From contig CM043800.1 in the NCBI GenBank assembly GCA_023974075.1, positions 27,977,452 to 28,041,451 on the forward strand: a stretch of 64,000 bases of DNA, read 5' to 3'. The notes under the pieces were generated by a model. It saw nothing but the letters and a program-made list of their open reading frames with translations. It was not told the DNA's origin and did no database searches. The position numbers and the translations under genes were made by a program. Source of the DNA: Chaenocephalus aceratus (lineage: Eukaryota > Chordata > Actinopteri > Perciformes > Channichthyidae). Shown here piece after piece: positions 28,181-40,990 of this stretch (positions within the stretch are counted from its first letter, which is position 1; every line of letters starts with the position of its first letter).

Positions 28181-28367
28181 TGTCCGACACCCCCGGCATT
28201 TGTTTTCAAATTACCACGAACAGCAATTTACACAAATCTGGTTCTCCATAGTTATATGTGTATTCCCAAGTGAAAGACATTCGTTTAATCTCAATCTCGA
28301 TGTGCTATAGTCCTGCCGGAGTGCACCGGAACGAACGATACTATCATAAACAAATGCCCACACACAC

Positions 28368-28525
28368 ACAAAACGAGGCCACGCTTTAGTAACTCGTGCG
28401 CACGCTTTAGTAACTCGTGCGCACGAGTTACTAAAGCGTGCGCACGAGTTACTAAAGCGTGGCCACGTTTTATTTATTTTTCTCTCTGTGAACCCTCCAG
28501 GGCTCCGTAGAAATGGGTGTTGCAT
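28368..28525. repeat. Inverted-repeat arm with 100-bp palindrome (right)
   Basis: Mirror copy of 27044-27208. The palindrome is 28371-28470 with its centre between 28420 and 28421 and is more perfect than the left copy. The GAACCCTCCAGGGCTCC block and AAATGGGTG follow at 28490-28519. Confidence 0.9.
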
Positions 28526-29013
28526 AAAGTGAAGCTGAAATGAATTAAACATCGCAGAGTGTAGAAAGCTGGGGATGGGGCTGCATGCTAAATTCACCTC
28601 AGCCTTCGGGCAGGGTCGGGACTTCTGCCAAGAATCTGAGAGGGAGAACCCGCAAAGGATCAGATTCTGTTACAAAACTAAGTTGAAAATAATTTCTTGA
28701 CTTGATCTCATCTTTCACCACATTGTGATTGTGCATTCTAATTTTTTCAGGAGGCACCTCACACGGCATGCGAGGTTTTTTTAATTTTATTTTCCTTCCC
28801 CCGCAAAGCAAACCACAGGATGAATGTGATCCTTTAACTTTTTGACATTGCAACTGAAATGCAGTGCAATGTATTTACAAGTATAGAAGACATTTAGTGC
28901 CTTGATAATCGAACATCAAAACAGCCCAGTTACCACAGACTATTAACTCAGTCATCTAAATTACAGCACACTCACCTCCAAATATGGTCGTCCCTATTCA
29001 CCTGCAGCGACTC
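28526..29013. other. Intergenic, unassigned
   Basis: No gene or element end recognised in this half kilobase. Confidence 0.4.
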
Positions 29014-29016
29014 CTG

Positions 29017-30054
29017 GGGGGTATACTGCGAAGCAGGATTTTCGCTTAGCCGGCTAAATTCAGGGCAAACTCCGGCTTTCCGGTCATCCGAAGCTGGTTC
29101 TCTTTTTAGCAGGCTAGATCTCCATGGTAATATATGCTAAGCAGCTAACCTGGTCGGGACCAGGTTAGGTTGCAGGCTAAGAGATCAACTCAGTGAAAGC
29201 ACTGCCTGCTGACCAATCAGAGCTCAGTGTGCGGAGTTTAAAGCGATCAAGTCATACAGGAGAAAGGAAATACAGAAAAACTGCCGTCGCAGGAAAGACG
29301 GCCGGCAAAAATCACCGACTGTGTGAACGTGAACATTAATAGAATATCACCTCCATCTTCAGAGCAATCTGACTATTATAACATTAGCGTTAAGAAAGCT
29401 TAATTAAATATCTGCCACAACATAAGTAACCGGATCAGAGTAACATTAAGTACAGTCCGCGGCATATCACTTCATAATGTATCATATATCTCCTTATCTG
29501 AGTCAGCTGAGCCGTATCTGGCCGTGCAACACTCACAGTGTCACATACTGTATGCAGAAGTATTATTTTAAGCAACACATTAAGTTGACGAAACACTCGA
29601 GACAAATGTAATTGAAGTCAGATCGTGTTTTAGACGGGGCAGTGATATCATAAACCTGTTATGTACGCATTCAAACACTTTTTCTTTTGCCAGCTGTATT
29701 CACCTTGCAGGTGCAGCTATGTGGCTTTTATCCTGGATAAAGTGTTTAAGTCATGGATGTTTAAAGTTTAACTTCTTCATTTTTGACTAGTATTAAAGTT
29801 CACTTTTCATTCAGGAAGTATGACGCTGCGCTGTCAGTATGCTTCTCCATGTTTGTGATTGGTCGAATGCTCCAAATACCACCCTTTTCATGTGAACGCG
29901 CACCTAACTAGATAGGACACGGCTGGCTTGAGCGATCCACTTGATAACCAGCGTCGTAGTACAGTTTAGCGAGAGCGCGTATGTTTTGGATTAGGCCAAC
30001 CGGCTAACTCAAACATATCCAGGTTAGGTTGAACCAGGTTCGTAGTATAGGCCC
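29017..30054 (-). mobile_element. 1.04-kb non-autonomous DNA transposon, CTG-flanked (copy 1)
   Basis: Bounded by CTG at 29014-29016 and 30055-30057. The left end GGGGGTATACTGCGAAGCAG and right end TTCGTAGTATAGGCCC form an imperfect terminal inverted repeat. No transposase frame. The same sequence is found in the opposite orientation at 51444-53529. The end motif resembles fish PIF/Harbinger-type MITEs, but that family assignment is uncertain. Confidence 0.85.
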
Positions 30055-30339
30055 CTGATTACTGCCTGTTTAATAAACAACAACAACAAAAATTAAGCAC
30101 TGTAATGAAAACTTCTGGAGCGAGGACTCGAAACACAATGAGAACACAGGAGAGCTCGAACTTGATGGCAGACACTGAAGAATGTATTGAAGGTTACGGC
30201 CGGAGAATTGACAAAGACACAGCTCCTGCCAAACAAACTTTGAAGATCTCCAGCCAGTCCCATTTAGCTAGCTCAGAGAGAATGATCAACATTTTGCCTG
30301 ACAAGACATAACCAGCAAGTGTCATTATTATTAATATTA

Positions 30340-30340
30340 C

Positions 30341-30391
<51 letters not shown>
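30340..30391. repeat. (ATT)n microsatellite
   Basis: About 17 uninterrupted trinucleotide units. Confidence 0.95.
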
Positions 30392-30394
<3 letters not shown>

Positions 30395-31591
30395 CATTAT
30401 AATGTTTTGCCTAAAAGTACATTGAAATTTCACAATACACATGGTGCAACACTGAATTATTTTTCCATATAACTAAACTGCATTTTCACTTATTCTCCCG
30501 GATTACTGGCACAGTTTTAAACATGTGGTCAAAGGTAACGGATGCTAATTGGAATAAGTCAACCATGACTTTTGAATAAACTTGGTAAATGAACAATGGT
30601 CTTCTCTTCAGCAGACTTTGATTAGAAACTGTCTTGAAGGTGACTCAAAACGCAAATGAGTAAGTATTATGGGTCACTAATCTATAACTTTGTTTCTGTT
30701 GACTTCTATTTTGCCTGCATTAACCAACACAAGCTGTTATTGCCTATAATGATCTTGAACAGGACCTGATATGCTCTGGACTCGGTCTTGATTTGGCCTC
30801 TAACCGTACCTGCTCTTGGATTTGAGTTGGACTAAAAAACTTTGGCCTTAACTAGCCTGGTTGCCATCAGAAATCTACAGGAGACACCTGTTCAAACCTC
30901 TGACCTGTCATACCTCTAAGGTTTCCCTTGAACCTGCCCTCACCATATCTGCATTGCATCAGCTAAGGCTCTAGATGAGCTTTATGATCAGTTTCACCTG
31001 AATCCTATGTCCTACCTTACGTCACAGCTTAAAGAGACATGCACTTTCAGTCTTTCTCTTGGGAGTTTACATATTTATATGTCAGTATTTTTGTCAGACA
31101 CATATTAGCAGTAAAGTTCAACTTTTTGGGTTTCTTATTTGCTTTATGGTGGAGAGTTTTAATAAAAAGTGACACCAATCTCTCTGTCTATCCACATTGA
31201 ACCTTAAATAAGAAGCTATTCAGTGAGCATTCAGTTAGCACAGCTAACCTGGTTCTGTCAATTACTAACACAATTCATCTGTGTGCTGCGAGGCTTTTGA
31301 ATCTTAATGTAAAGGGAAACAATGTTCATTCATACACTAATAATCAAATCAGTTAACTAAACTACAGTACTACAGCATCCACGTTTCCACAAAGGCTAAT
31401 CAACAAAGACTACAGACCTTTTGCGCAGGAAACAAGCCTGGGGGAACTTCCCATTAATAAAGTAATGCCTACAGCTCTGTTGAGAACTTCATGATATTCA
31501 AGCACATCTTACATGTTAATAATTTAGGAACACCACACAAAAAAAGTGTAAACCATAAATAGTTCTGGCTGCCAAAGAGAGTCCGCACTTG
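30392..31591. other. Intergenic, unassigned
   Basis: 1.2 kb of apparently unique DNA without an exon-like frame or repeat structure that I can see. Confidence 0.4.
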
Positions 31592-31596
31592 TAAAA

Positions 31597-31800
31597 CCAA
31601 CACATCCTCACTCCCAGGTCGGCCTATGTTGACGTTATGTCAAGTCCCCTGTGTCGGCTTTTTCCAACGCAAGGGGGGGGCCTTAGCGTCCATTTTCAAC
31701 GTAAGGGGGGGGCCCTTAGCGTCCATTTTCAGCTTTCCGGGATGTCCATATGCTTCTATGGACGCTCATGGAAGGGATGCTTCGTTTGTGTCGGCTGCCC
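31597..31800. repeat. Composite element, left outer inverted repeat
   Basis: Pairs with 44675-44856. It holds two copies of the G-run unit where the right arm has one, and ends near GTGTCGGCTGCCC. Confidence 0.85.
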
Positions 31801-31813
31801 TTAAAGGCAATGT

Positions 31814-34080
31814 GAGCGTCCATTCTCTTTGGATAACGGAGAATTGTACACCCGGAAGTAAGTATTCCCCATACTGTCGATTGATTTTACAGTGATATCT
31901 GCACTACTCATCGACTAAAAAACACCAAATTGTCCTTGTTAATTACACAACATTGATTGGTTTGAATTGTGTGCAATGCTTTTGTATTTTCCCCCTTCGA
32001 TTCGGAGAAACAAATATTTTTTCGGAGTTTTAGGATGGCCGAAGACACTACACTACCCAGAATCCTCAGCTATCGTTTGGGACTACACCATGTGCTTAGC
32101 TTGACAAACCCCGTGATCAGTCCTCAACCTCTGTGATTGGATGCGCGAAGTTTACACAGAGCGTCCAAAAGGACTTTGAAATGGAATGAAACCCATCGAC
32201 GGCACACTATTCAAAACAGGAATCGAACGTGTCCTACCCCCCCTCCCCCCCTTAGGTCACAGGCTCCTCCAACAGTGCTACGCAATAAAACAGATACACA
32301 GAAAAAATAGTGAAATAGTGCAATAAGAGTCTATATACAAGAGATTGGAATATGATATATTAGATAAATAATTTCTAAGTAGCAGCCAGATGAATGTTAT
32401 TTCTAAGTTCAGGTGTTTAATAGTCTTCTGGCCTGTGGGATGAAGCTGTCTCTGTGTCTGGTGGTTTTAGTCCGAATGCTGCGGTACCGCCTGCCAGACT
32501 GCAGCAGACAGAACCGTTTGTGGCTGGGGTGATGGGGTCTTTTATAATCCTGAGGGCTTTCTTTAAGGTTAACCTGGTATTTTTACTCCACTACATTTAT
32601 TTTAGTTACTTTACAGATTCTGATTAATGATGTGAAATATAAACAACCCTTAAATCAGACTTTAGTTACACCTGAATGAAATTCAGTGAAGGTGATTGTC
32701 AAGTGCCAACAATCAGGCGAGATATTTGATAGTTGGTGCTTGAGAAGACTAAATATTTATCTGCAGATCCGTTTAAAGCATATTCATTACTCGTTATTCT
32801 CTAATAGTTCATTAAAGACTGTATATAATTGCTATTTTGCACATCCCTTTCAAGATTTCAAGATTTTCTAAGGTTTATTGACATATCATATACACAATAG
32901 CGTAGTTATGCAATGAATGACAAACTTGGGTCACAGGTTCATCAACAGTGCATTACAAGACATCTATCAATGTGTGTATACTTCCACCATTACACTGTCG
33001 TATTCTACACATTTCTTTAAATAAAGCCTTATTAGTTAGCACATCCTCCTATCAGGCACTAAACTGTTTTACTCTAGATATCATTTGAGTATCTTCTTGA
33101 TATTTTCTATTCTATATTTATATAATTGACCTTCTACTTTCCCACTATTTTGTATGTACTCTTAATATTTGAATGTTTTCATAAAATATAACACATTCAA
33201 AAGTGCGTTACAAAAATGAAAGACATTAAGAAAAAGGCATTTTAAACAGTCATTAAAAAGCAACACAATCTTCCTGCATTGCAATTACTCTAAACGTGTA
33301 ATAACGTGCTTTAACCAGTAGGTGGTTTGGGTTAAAAGCACAGGTTAAAAGGCTGTCAAGTTTACAGTGTTAACAAAATAAAATATACTGCTGTTTCCGG
33401 TTTAGTTTACGACGAATATTATTTTGTTATTGTTTTGATATTTGTAACACAAAAGCGATGGAAAAAAACCATAGCAACCAAAAAAAGATGGTCTTAACAT
33501 GACCCAGTCGTCTAGTAGTTAATAAAAAACAATAATATCAAAACAAAATATTACTACTAACTTTATTGTGAAATTAAAACAGAACGGTAAAAGAATAGTT
33601 TCCGGTCTATTCTGATGCCCGATCTCTGTAGATAAATAAAGAACTAAGACAGATGTGTAATATTTAATGCAGCCAAACCATTTATTACAATGCATTCATG
33701 TGATGACTTTCAAAGAGTAAAGCAAGCACTGCTGAATAAAGTATGATTTTCTCTTTTACGAAACCTTTTTTTTCATATGGAATGCAGTTGGAGGTCAACC
33801 AATCAAAGAGCTTGAGGACTGATCACGGGGTTCATGGTGTAGTCCAAAACGATAGCTGAGGATTCTGGGTAGTGTAGTGTCTTCTGCCGTCCGAATCGAA
33901 GGGGGAAAATACAAAAGCATTGTACACAATTCAAACCAATCAATGTTGTGTAATTAACAGGGACAATCTGGTGTTTTTTAGTCGATGAGTAGTGCAGGTA
34001 AAATCAATCGACAGTAAGGAGAATAGGCTACTTACTTCCGGGTGTAAAATTCTCCGTTCTCCAATGGGAATGGACGCTCG
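31814..34080. mobile_element. Long-inverted-repeat element A (2.27 kb)
   Basis: The arms 31814-32142 and 33797-34080 are inverse copies (both start GAGCGTCCATTC and pass through ACACCCGGAAGTAAGTA, CGACTAAAAAACACCA and GAAGACACTACACTACCC). The interior (about 32573-33780) matches the cores of the elements at 41536 and 59977. A LINE fragment is inserted at about 32281-32571. No transposase. Confidence 0.8.
32281..32571 (-). mobile_element. Non-LTR retrotransposon 3' fragment (Rex1-like)
   Basis: On the minus strand the frame reads SGRRYRSIRTKTTRHRDSF followed by IPQARRLLNT and a stop at about 32410. This is the C-terminal signature of a fish Rex/Babar-like reverse transcriptase ORF. A short A/T-rich 3' tail follows. 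Only about 50 codons remain, inserted inside element A. Confidence 0.7.
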
Positions 34081-35800
34081 TAATACAAGACATGATCATT
34101 ATCTTTTAAATAACGTTAACTAAAGGGAACAATCTATTTGACACAGCTGAAGCTCCGGCCTTCCTTAAAAACTAACTAATTTAATAAAAATCACAGTTGC
34201 ATTACACACAATGCACTGTTTTTTGAGAACACAAATTCGTAACTAATGTAATTTTTACATTCTGACGAAAAATAAAAATAATTATGAATACAAATAAAAT
34301 AAAAGAAGCCTCCCGTGAGTTACTACAAGCTATAAAGTAGATTTAAAAAACGTTGTATAGAATAAAAGCTCACTGCGGGACGTTGTAGAAATGCGTGTGT
34401 GCACCACGACAAAGGAGCCTCATTCACTTTACATTGGGGTTGTTTGCGTGGTGCCGACACGTAAATGTAACAAAGTTCGTGACTCCACCACGCAATGTGG
34501 TGTTAAGGAGTCGTGGTGGAGTCACGCATTCTGGTGAGATCAGGTTGAAGTAAGCATACTAAACATGTATTCTATCACTGTGAAGTCAACTTGAAAAATC
34601 CTCACAGGAGATCAAGGGGTTAAAAAGTCGGGCTGATTGACAGAGTGGCAGCTGTCTGAAATCATTCCCTAATTGCTAATCAGCTTCGCTGCACCTTTAA
34701 AAGCACCGCACCTGAAAGAAGGGCAGTAATCCAAGCTGGAAAGGGATAAACTAAAGAGCGTGCGTCCAGCAGCAACGAACCAGCAGAAGAAACGTCAAAG
34801 AAGCAGCACTGGTGCAGCCATAAAAAGCTGGAGAAGCGGCCGGTGAGAGACGAACGGTGTGTTTAGTTAAGAATCATACAACTTGCCGTTCGTGACGCAC
34901 GTTAGAGCGTGCGTTCTAGTTCAGTGTCATTTGGTTGTTTGATGTCCTCAAGCTAAAGCAACATGATTGTTGATTTAAAAACGAGTGTTTTATTTATTGA
35001 GAGATGTAGATTGGTAAAAACGGTTTGCATGCTGCTAAGAATTCAGTCTATATTTGCATTTTTAATGAGACTGCATAAGTTAAAAACTGTTTAAAACATA
35101 ATTTATAAAAATACATTAAAGTAAGAACAATATTCACAAGTGTTAAAAAGTATATGTAAAGCATGTATTGTTCCATTTATTATTTGATGTGTATTGTATT
35201 TACAGTAATTCTTTTTTATTTTTCATTTAAGGTTTTTTACCTTAAAACTTACAACTTACAACATAAGCTGTACTGCAACAACAAATACCAAAGTAAAGAA
35301 AAACTCAAAAGAAACAAAGTTGTGGTCATTGTACGAGTGAAACCCAGTGAAAACCTCCTATGGACTGTACCATCCCTTTCAAGCGGGGAAAACTGCAAAT
35401 ATACCCAAGGGCTTGACAATCACTGTATTATAAGTAATCTTGTTAGTAACGCAGCCTTTCCCAAACTCAGGGTCGCAACCCAAAATGCGTGGTCTTTACA
35501 TTTGAGAGCATACTTTATTGATTTCACGTTCGGAATATGTATTTATTTCCCTCAAACCCTGTCCTCGTACTCAAATAGTGCCTGCTTGCGCTTAGATCTG
35601 CTCTGCTTGTGCTCAAACTGTAGCTTGCCTTGCACTCAGATATATTGCTGCCTACAGATTTCCTGTGTTCCAGCTTAAAACCTTCTCACTCAGGCTGTTT
35701 CTGTGCGCTCGTGAAATGTCTGCTCTCAGATTTCTTCTGTGCGCGCTTGGATCTTTTGTGCAACAACCCTGTCAAAATCCCTCTGGGGATTCCCCACAGT
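34081..35800. other. Interior of composite element, unassigned
   Basis: No recognised gene. It contains the 15-bp-stem hairpin at 34478-34526. A 171-codon frame at 35163-35678 has no domain that I recognise and its composition looks like chance. The stretch 34600-34900 has promoter-like GC content but no identifiable element ends. Confidence 0.4.
34478..34526. repeat. Perfect 15-bp inverted repeat (hairpin)
   Basis: CGTGACTCCACCACG at 34478-34492 and CGTGGTGGAGTCACG at 34512-34526 with a 19-nt loop. Confidence 0.95.
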
Positions 35801-35804
35801 ATTG

Positions 35805-35862
35805 AGTATGTAAGTCGCTTTGGATAAAAGCGTCTAACAAGTAACTAATGTAATGCGCTATA
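35805..35862 (+). mobile_element. LINE 3' tail remnant (L2-type)
   Basis: GTAAGTCGCTTTGGATAAAA then GCGTCTAACAAG and a TAATG-rich end: the same tail type as at 13800-13880. Little else of the element is recognisable. Confidence 0.7.
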
Positions 35863-36089
35863 AATGCGGTTGCCAGGTCCAAATTGGGTATACGTACGCC
35901 GGCTGGTGTTAAAAATCACCCAATAACCCAGCAATGTTAATGATAATATCTTCTCTGTTATTTTCAGGCATTCAAAGGGAACAGAGGGGCACTGAGGTTA
36001 TCCTATCAAGTCAGCCTCCACAAAAAAAAAGTTAATCAGTTGCCAAGTGTTGGAGTTTCTTTGTCTCTGAGTGTTTTACAACAGCTCTG

Positions 36090-36320
36090 TTCATTTAAGT
36101 GTTTAAAATGTGTGTACATAGTTTTTGATCTAGTGACAAACTTAATGTTGCACTTCTGATCATTTAAATGTGGTTTCACCTGTGATGTACTGTATACTCC
36201 ACTTCCTATAGTTAGTGTTTTGTCCCTTTCTGTTTACAACATGTTTGTTCTTTGTTCATTTAAAATGGTGTGTACATAGTTTTTGAGCTAGTGACAAACT
36301 TAATATTGCACTTTTGATAA
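36090..36320. repeat. Diverged direct duplication, about 65 bp
   Basis: The block with GTGTACATAGTTTTTGA and CTAGTGACAAACTTAAT occurs at about 36110-36160 and again at about 36270-36320. Unclassified. Confidence 0.7.
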
Positions 36321-36549
36321 TTGTATAATTTAAATTTGAACTGTATATACTTGACTGCACTTCCCATGTTTTGTCTTTCTGCTTTGATCCTTATATTTTC
36401 TGGGCAAGCTCAAAGGGAAGGTTGTTATGGTGAGAAACCTAATTGCTGCGATGCACTTTTACAATTAAATAAATATTTTCATTTAAAATTCATGGTGTGT
36501 TGCATTCTTTGTTTATAACTGTAGATATTATGTATGTATTATCTTTTCA

Positions 36550-36803
36550 ATTTACACACGGCATCTATTGCACGTCTGTCCGTCCTGGGAGAGGGATCCC
36601 TCCTCTGTTGCTCTCCCTGAGGTTTCTCCCATTTTTCCCTTTAAACTGGGTTTTCTTTGGAAGTTTTTCCTTGTACGATGTGAGGGTCTAAGGACAGAGG
36701 GTGTCGTATTGTCATACTGATATTCTGTACACACTGTGAAGACCACTGAGACAAATGTAACATTTGTGATATTGGGCTATATAAATAAACATTGATTGAT
36801 TAT
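36550..36803 (+). mobile_element. Fish LINE/SINE 3' end with ATTG tail
   Basis: CTGAGGTTTCTCCCATTTTT, GGAAGTTTTTCCTTGTACGA and GGGCTATATAAATAAA followed by ATTGATTGATT is a 3' end that I know from many fish genomes as a retroposon tail. The 5' part is missing or not recognisable. Confidence 0.65.
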
Positions 36804-37584
36804 GGAAAATCATGAAAATGTTTGAGCTTGGGTCCCTTAGGACCACAACATTTCTGTTTTGGGTCTCATGCTGAAAAAGTTTGGAAACCCCTGACCTACT
36901 GTATGGCAGGTGGAGGGGCAGTGATGTTACAGGTGGAGGAGCAAGACTGCAAACTCACAAGACAGAGAAATCAAAGTTTGTTCTCCAGAGAAGAGGTTGA
37001 TTTCACTTCAATTTTTTATTTCATATTTTCTAAAGATGTGGAAATGGCAAAAAAAAAAAACTTGAGAGCTGTAACCAAGACAACTGTAACAACATGAGTA
37101 GAGAGCCACCAAGGTTTTTCAAGTCCCTCTCTTACTCCATTTTGCCAACCCAAACTTCCAGGTACATGACGGGACACCTTGCTTGTTTTTGTTGTTTGCG
37201 CTCCTCTGGCTGGGTGCTGGCAGGTGGAGGGCAGTGATCCCTTCCCTTCTTCCTTCAATCTTTGAGACTAATGTAAGAAGACATGGCACTGTACATTTTC
37301 GAACATTTAAAATATTATACCACTTAAAAATAAGAAATATTACTTTTGTTACTAAGAGTTCATACTTATTATACCTGTGTCACCTTTCACACTATAGCTG
37401 TTGTTGAGGCTAAGCCAACACTTTAAGCCTCTGAGGATCCGCTTGGTGGGTGTAATTGACGCACACAAGTTTGCTGCCGAATAAAGGTCAGAAACAAAGT
37501 TTCCAGTTTGAAACAGTCCACTTGCTTCTTTCCATATTCACCACACGATATTACCGTTTACACAATACCTTTGCTTTGCTTGTA

Positions 37585-37665
37585 ATCGCGTGTTTGTGTG
37601 TGTGTGTTCTCCGTATGTGTTCTCCGTGTGTGCTCTCCGTGTGTGCTCCTTGTGTGTGTGTTCAA
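37585..37665. repeat. GT-rich minisatellite
   Basis: Repeats of a GTGTG-TTCTCC or GCTCTCC unit of about 14-16 bp (TTCTCCGTATGTG, TTCTCCGTGTGTG, CTCTCCGTGTGTG). Confidence 0.8.
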
Positions 37666-37710
37666 AAACTGTATGGGCTTTCCAGCGGAACCTCTCCCCA
37701 ACACACATAG

Positions 37711-39364
37711 GTTCCTACCTTTATACCCACAGTTAATTGGCTCCTACAGCTGTGATCATGAGCTATGGGCTTTGTAGATACAGGTCCCGGGGTGATTCGT
37801 GGTGCAGGGGCCCTTCTCTTTTTGACCACAGGGCGATGCACGAAGATGGTGGGTATAGCCTCTGCTCTCAGACTAGTCTTGCCCTTTTTTGTCTTGACAA
37901 ACTGGTCTGCATCAAAATGTGCCTGCAGAGTGACTTGAGGTTACTTCACACACAGAACAACTCAGTTTTGTCTGCCCACATACATATTCCATAGTGGTTG
38001 AATACACAGTATTAGGAAACACTTTATACTTACTGGACATGTTATACTCATTACATACTGTATATAAAATATGACCAAGAATGTGAGACAACTTTATAGA
38101 AATTCATATCACATCTGTTACTGATGCCATTTGTCATACTTTGTTAAACTCACAAATAATAAAGTTCCATAACTTCAGTTGGGAACAATGACCACACCTT
38201 ATCTCCCCAAGGCAATTTCCCATCCAATAGGTATGGGTGTGTATAACCCGTTATCCTGTCTGTTACTCCCTCTTTCAGCACAAGAACCAGAGGGGGATTC
38301 AATGGAGCCTGAATACCTGCACTGAGACCCTCACCCTGCACCCTGAGTTTCAACTCAGTGTTTTTCAAGCCTTTCCCTGTTTTTTTGTATTAAACAAAAC
38401 ATTAAGCTTTCCCAATGGTGTGGTTTTCGTTTTGTGAAAAAGTGCAAATGCAGTGTTTGTATATAATTACCTCACATATTTTTTTGCTGTTGGTCGTGAA
38501 ATTGCTCCTGCTGACTTGAGCCAGCCATTTTTTCCTCCGCTCTGTGTCAGTGGGGAAGACGTACATTCATACTCCTTTCTCGGAGCGATTTGAGCATCCC
38601 CAGGCAGCACAGCAAACCATGGTGGCGACTAGGAGGCAGCACAGCAAACCAGGACAACACGGAGGAAAAGGCACAGACAAACTGCATGATATGCTATTAA
38701 ATGTTTATTGAATTCCATGTATTTGCAATGGATGTTCCTAAAACAACACATTTAACATCATCATCATGCTGCTGTTGCTGCTAGTCCTTTGATAGTCACC
38801 TGTCGGTCTCCTGTCCTTTCTGAAAGCCATCAAGATGACATTAGTCATTTAGATAACTTGTGTCCTCAATTACCATGGGATTACTGAAGCTACCATGAAT
38901 TTAAGAAAATGGTAGAAATTAATCTAATCTGAATTTTAAAGCATTACTTTAGATCCCCTCCCTCTAAATATATCAATAAACATTAGAAAGTGATGCTCCT
39001 GACTACCATACAAGTTTAAGAAGATAATATTGGTTTTAAATAATTCAAAGCTATAAATAAACAGCAACAGGCTCTTTAACCAAGGCACTGTTAGCCTAAC
39101 ATGTTAACTAGTTGTTCACACTAATCCTAATATTATTACTTAATATTAGCAAATTCTATTTTATTTTTTAAAACATATTGATGTAAATACATACACATAT
39201 CGATTTGTTGTATAAATATTGCAAATCAAAACCTTTATTCACAATCGTAGTTCTATCTCCTGTTATCAATGTATTCGCATTGCCCGCCATGAACTTCCGG
39301 GGAACGATCCTCGTCTACATGAACCACGTGACGATAACCGTTTTTGGACTTCCGTTGTCATAAC
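37711..39364. other. Interior of composite element, unassigned
   Basis: No exon or element end recognised. A short GGCAGCACAGCAAACCA motif occurs twice (about 38603 and 38636). Confidence 0.4.
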
Positions 39365-39369
39365 TCTTC

Positions 39370-39455
39370 TATCTATATGGCGCTGGGGCCATAGATATAA
39401 ACACTAGATGGCTCATGGGAGATTTTCCAGTTTAGCTGACCGCCATCTTGCTACA
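39370..39455 (-). repeat. Inverted partner of the sequence near the composite's right end
   Basis: On the minus strand this reads GCAAGATGGCGG...CATCTAGTGTTTATATCTATGG. The same order appears on the plus strand at 40985-40997 plus 44603-44685, where the solo LTR interrupts it. Confidence 0.65.
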
Positions 39456-39475
39456 GTCAACAGTTACTCTGATTC

Positions 39476-39958
39476 GCATTATGGTAGCTGTTGTAAGGTG
39501 AGTGATCTGCACAAAAATACTCTTAACTCGCTGAAATCTTGACTGATTTACAAACGGTTTGGTTTATTATAAACATTATTAGCATGGCTATGATACAGGA
39601 TGCTTGGACATGTTGAAATTGCAGCTTTTCTTTGTGTATGTGGTTGTATTTATTAGCTGGCTAATAACAAGAGGCTGTGAGTGAGACCTAGTATTACAAA
39701 GTTCACCCAGCAACTTTACACCAGTGGGAGAGGCAGAACTGCTCTTTCTTTTCAACATAACTTAAGTTACACATGATTTCTTCCAAGTGGTTTGGCTTGT
39801 TAAAAACATCTTGCATTATGATACAGGAATTTGCTGGCTTTGTGTTTACAGAAGTACCTATGCCGGACTTTTGTGCAGCCTACGGATGCTCCAATTGCCG
39901 CTGTCTGCAAACAAGAACCCGTGGGATCACCACATATGTTTATGTTTGCTCAGTTTAA
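39476..39958 (+). pseudogene. THAP zinc-finger gene relic
   Basis: The frame starting at 39860 reads MPDFCAAYGCSN and then CLQTRTRGIT. This is the typical N terminus of a THAP domain (first two Cys of the C2CH zinc site at residues 5 and 10). Homology stops after 24 codons (about 39931), so the rest of the domain, including the second Cys-His pair, is gone. Just before it is an acceptor-like GTGTTTACAG, and a donor-like GTTGTAAG|GTGAGT lies near 39497. Together these suggest the remains of two exons. THAP domains occur in P-element and Kolobok-type transposases as well as in host genes, so this may be the DNA-binding part of the element's lost transposase or a captured host exon. Confidence 0.6.
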
Positions 39959-40201
39959 TAAACCCATAACATGATTGTGAAAGAATACCAAAGCTGATGC
40001 TGGACGATGATTGATTGTTGGTGTGCCATGTGTCACCGTGTGTCTTATTGCTTTTGTGTTACACTGTATTTTATTGTGTGCAGCTGGTCCTTATCTCCAA
40101 GACACATTTAAAACAAATAACCTTGAACCTTGAAGCCCCATCTCTCCCCACCTGCTCCTGCTTCCTACATCCCCTCCACACCACACCAAGTTGTTCTTCT
40201 T

Positions 40202-40300
40202 AATAATAATAATACATTTATGTTGGGGGGCCGCCTTTCATAACACCCAAGGACACCTTACAGGGGCATAGGGGCAATATAGGGAACAATTTAAACAGTG
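40202..40300 (-). mobile_element. LINE 3' tail remnant, minus strand
   Basis: (TAA)n followed by ATACATTTATG and a diverged CCTTTCATAACACCCAAGG block resembles the minus-strand L2 tail side seen at 1192-1260. Weak. Confidence 0.4.
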
Positions 40301-40990
40301 GATTTTGTGATATATCAGCCGGGGTGAGACAAGACAAACCACAAATGGACTACAAAAGGACACATGGTACAGTTCATATTATTCTTGGTCTTTTTTCAAT
40401 AACATATTTCAAAGGTTCTGGATTTGTTTACAAATCTAGAAACTAAATACAAAACTAGGATGATATGAAGATCTCATGTCAAAAATAATTGTGATAAATT
40501 AGACAGAACTGGCCTGTCTGTGAGCACATTTTATGTTGCTTTGGTTCTTCTGATAAAGGTGTGAATATCTAAATAATATACCAACATATGCTATTGTCAT
40601 TATTTGTGTCCCTGTTCTTCAAGCTAAGGCATTGCTAAATTAACAACTCTTGGCTTACAGAGTGGTAACATGAGACCGATTTTTATATATAAAATATAAA
40701 TTTATTTTATAATTTATTTATAATTTATTTTAAATATTAACAATATAATAAAATAAATGGAAATATATATACACTGGCAAATATTTAATATACATACCTT
40801 GTGTGTGTATAGCTATTGCTTTATCTGATTAATGTTATTTTCATATGAAAGTCCATGATTATAAGTATGCAGTATCATAACGACATCTTTGATGTTTATA
40901 AAAAACCAAACCGTTTGAAAATTGAGCAAGCTATGGTTATTTAAATAGTAAACCATAATGTTATGAATGAGAGCACTGCCTGGAGCAAGA
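40301..40990. other. Interior of composite element, unassigned
   Basis: AT-rich DNA with no recognised element or exon. Confidence 0.4.

Noticed and set aside
28211..28597. 128-codon frame with FSNSCAR-type internal repeats
   Set aside because: The repeats are the translated 21-bp palindrome units, not a protein.
35163..35678. 171-codon plus-strand frame inside the composite element
   Set aside because: No known motif. The frame passes through AT-rich DNA and ends next to a LINE tail.
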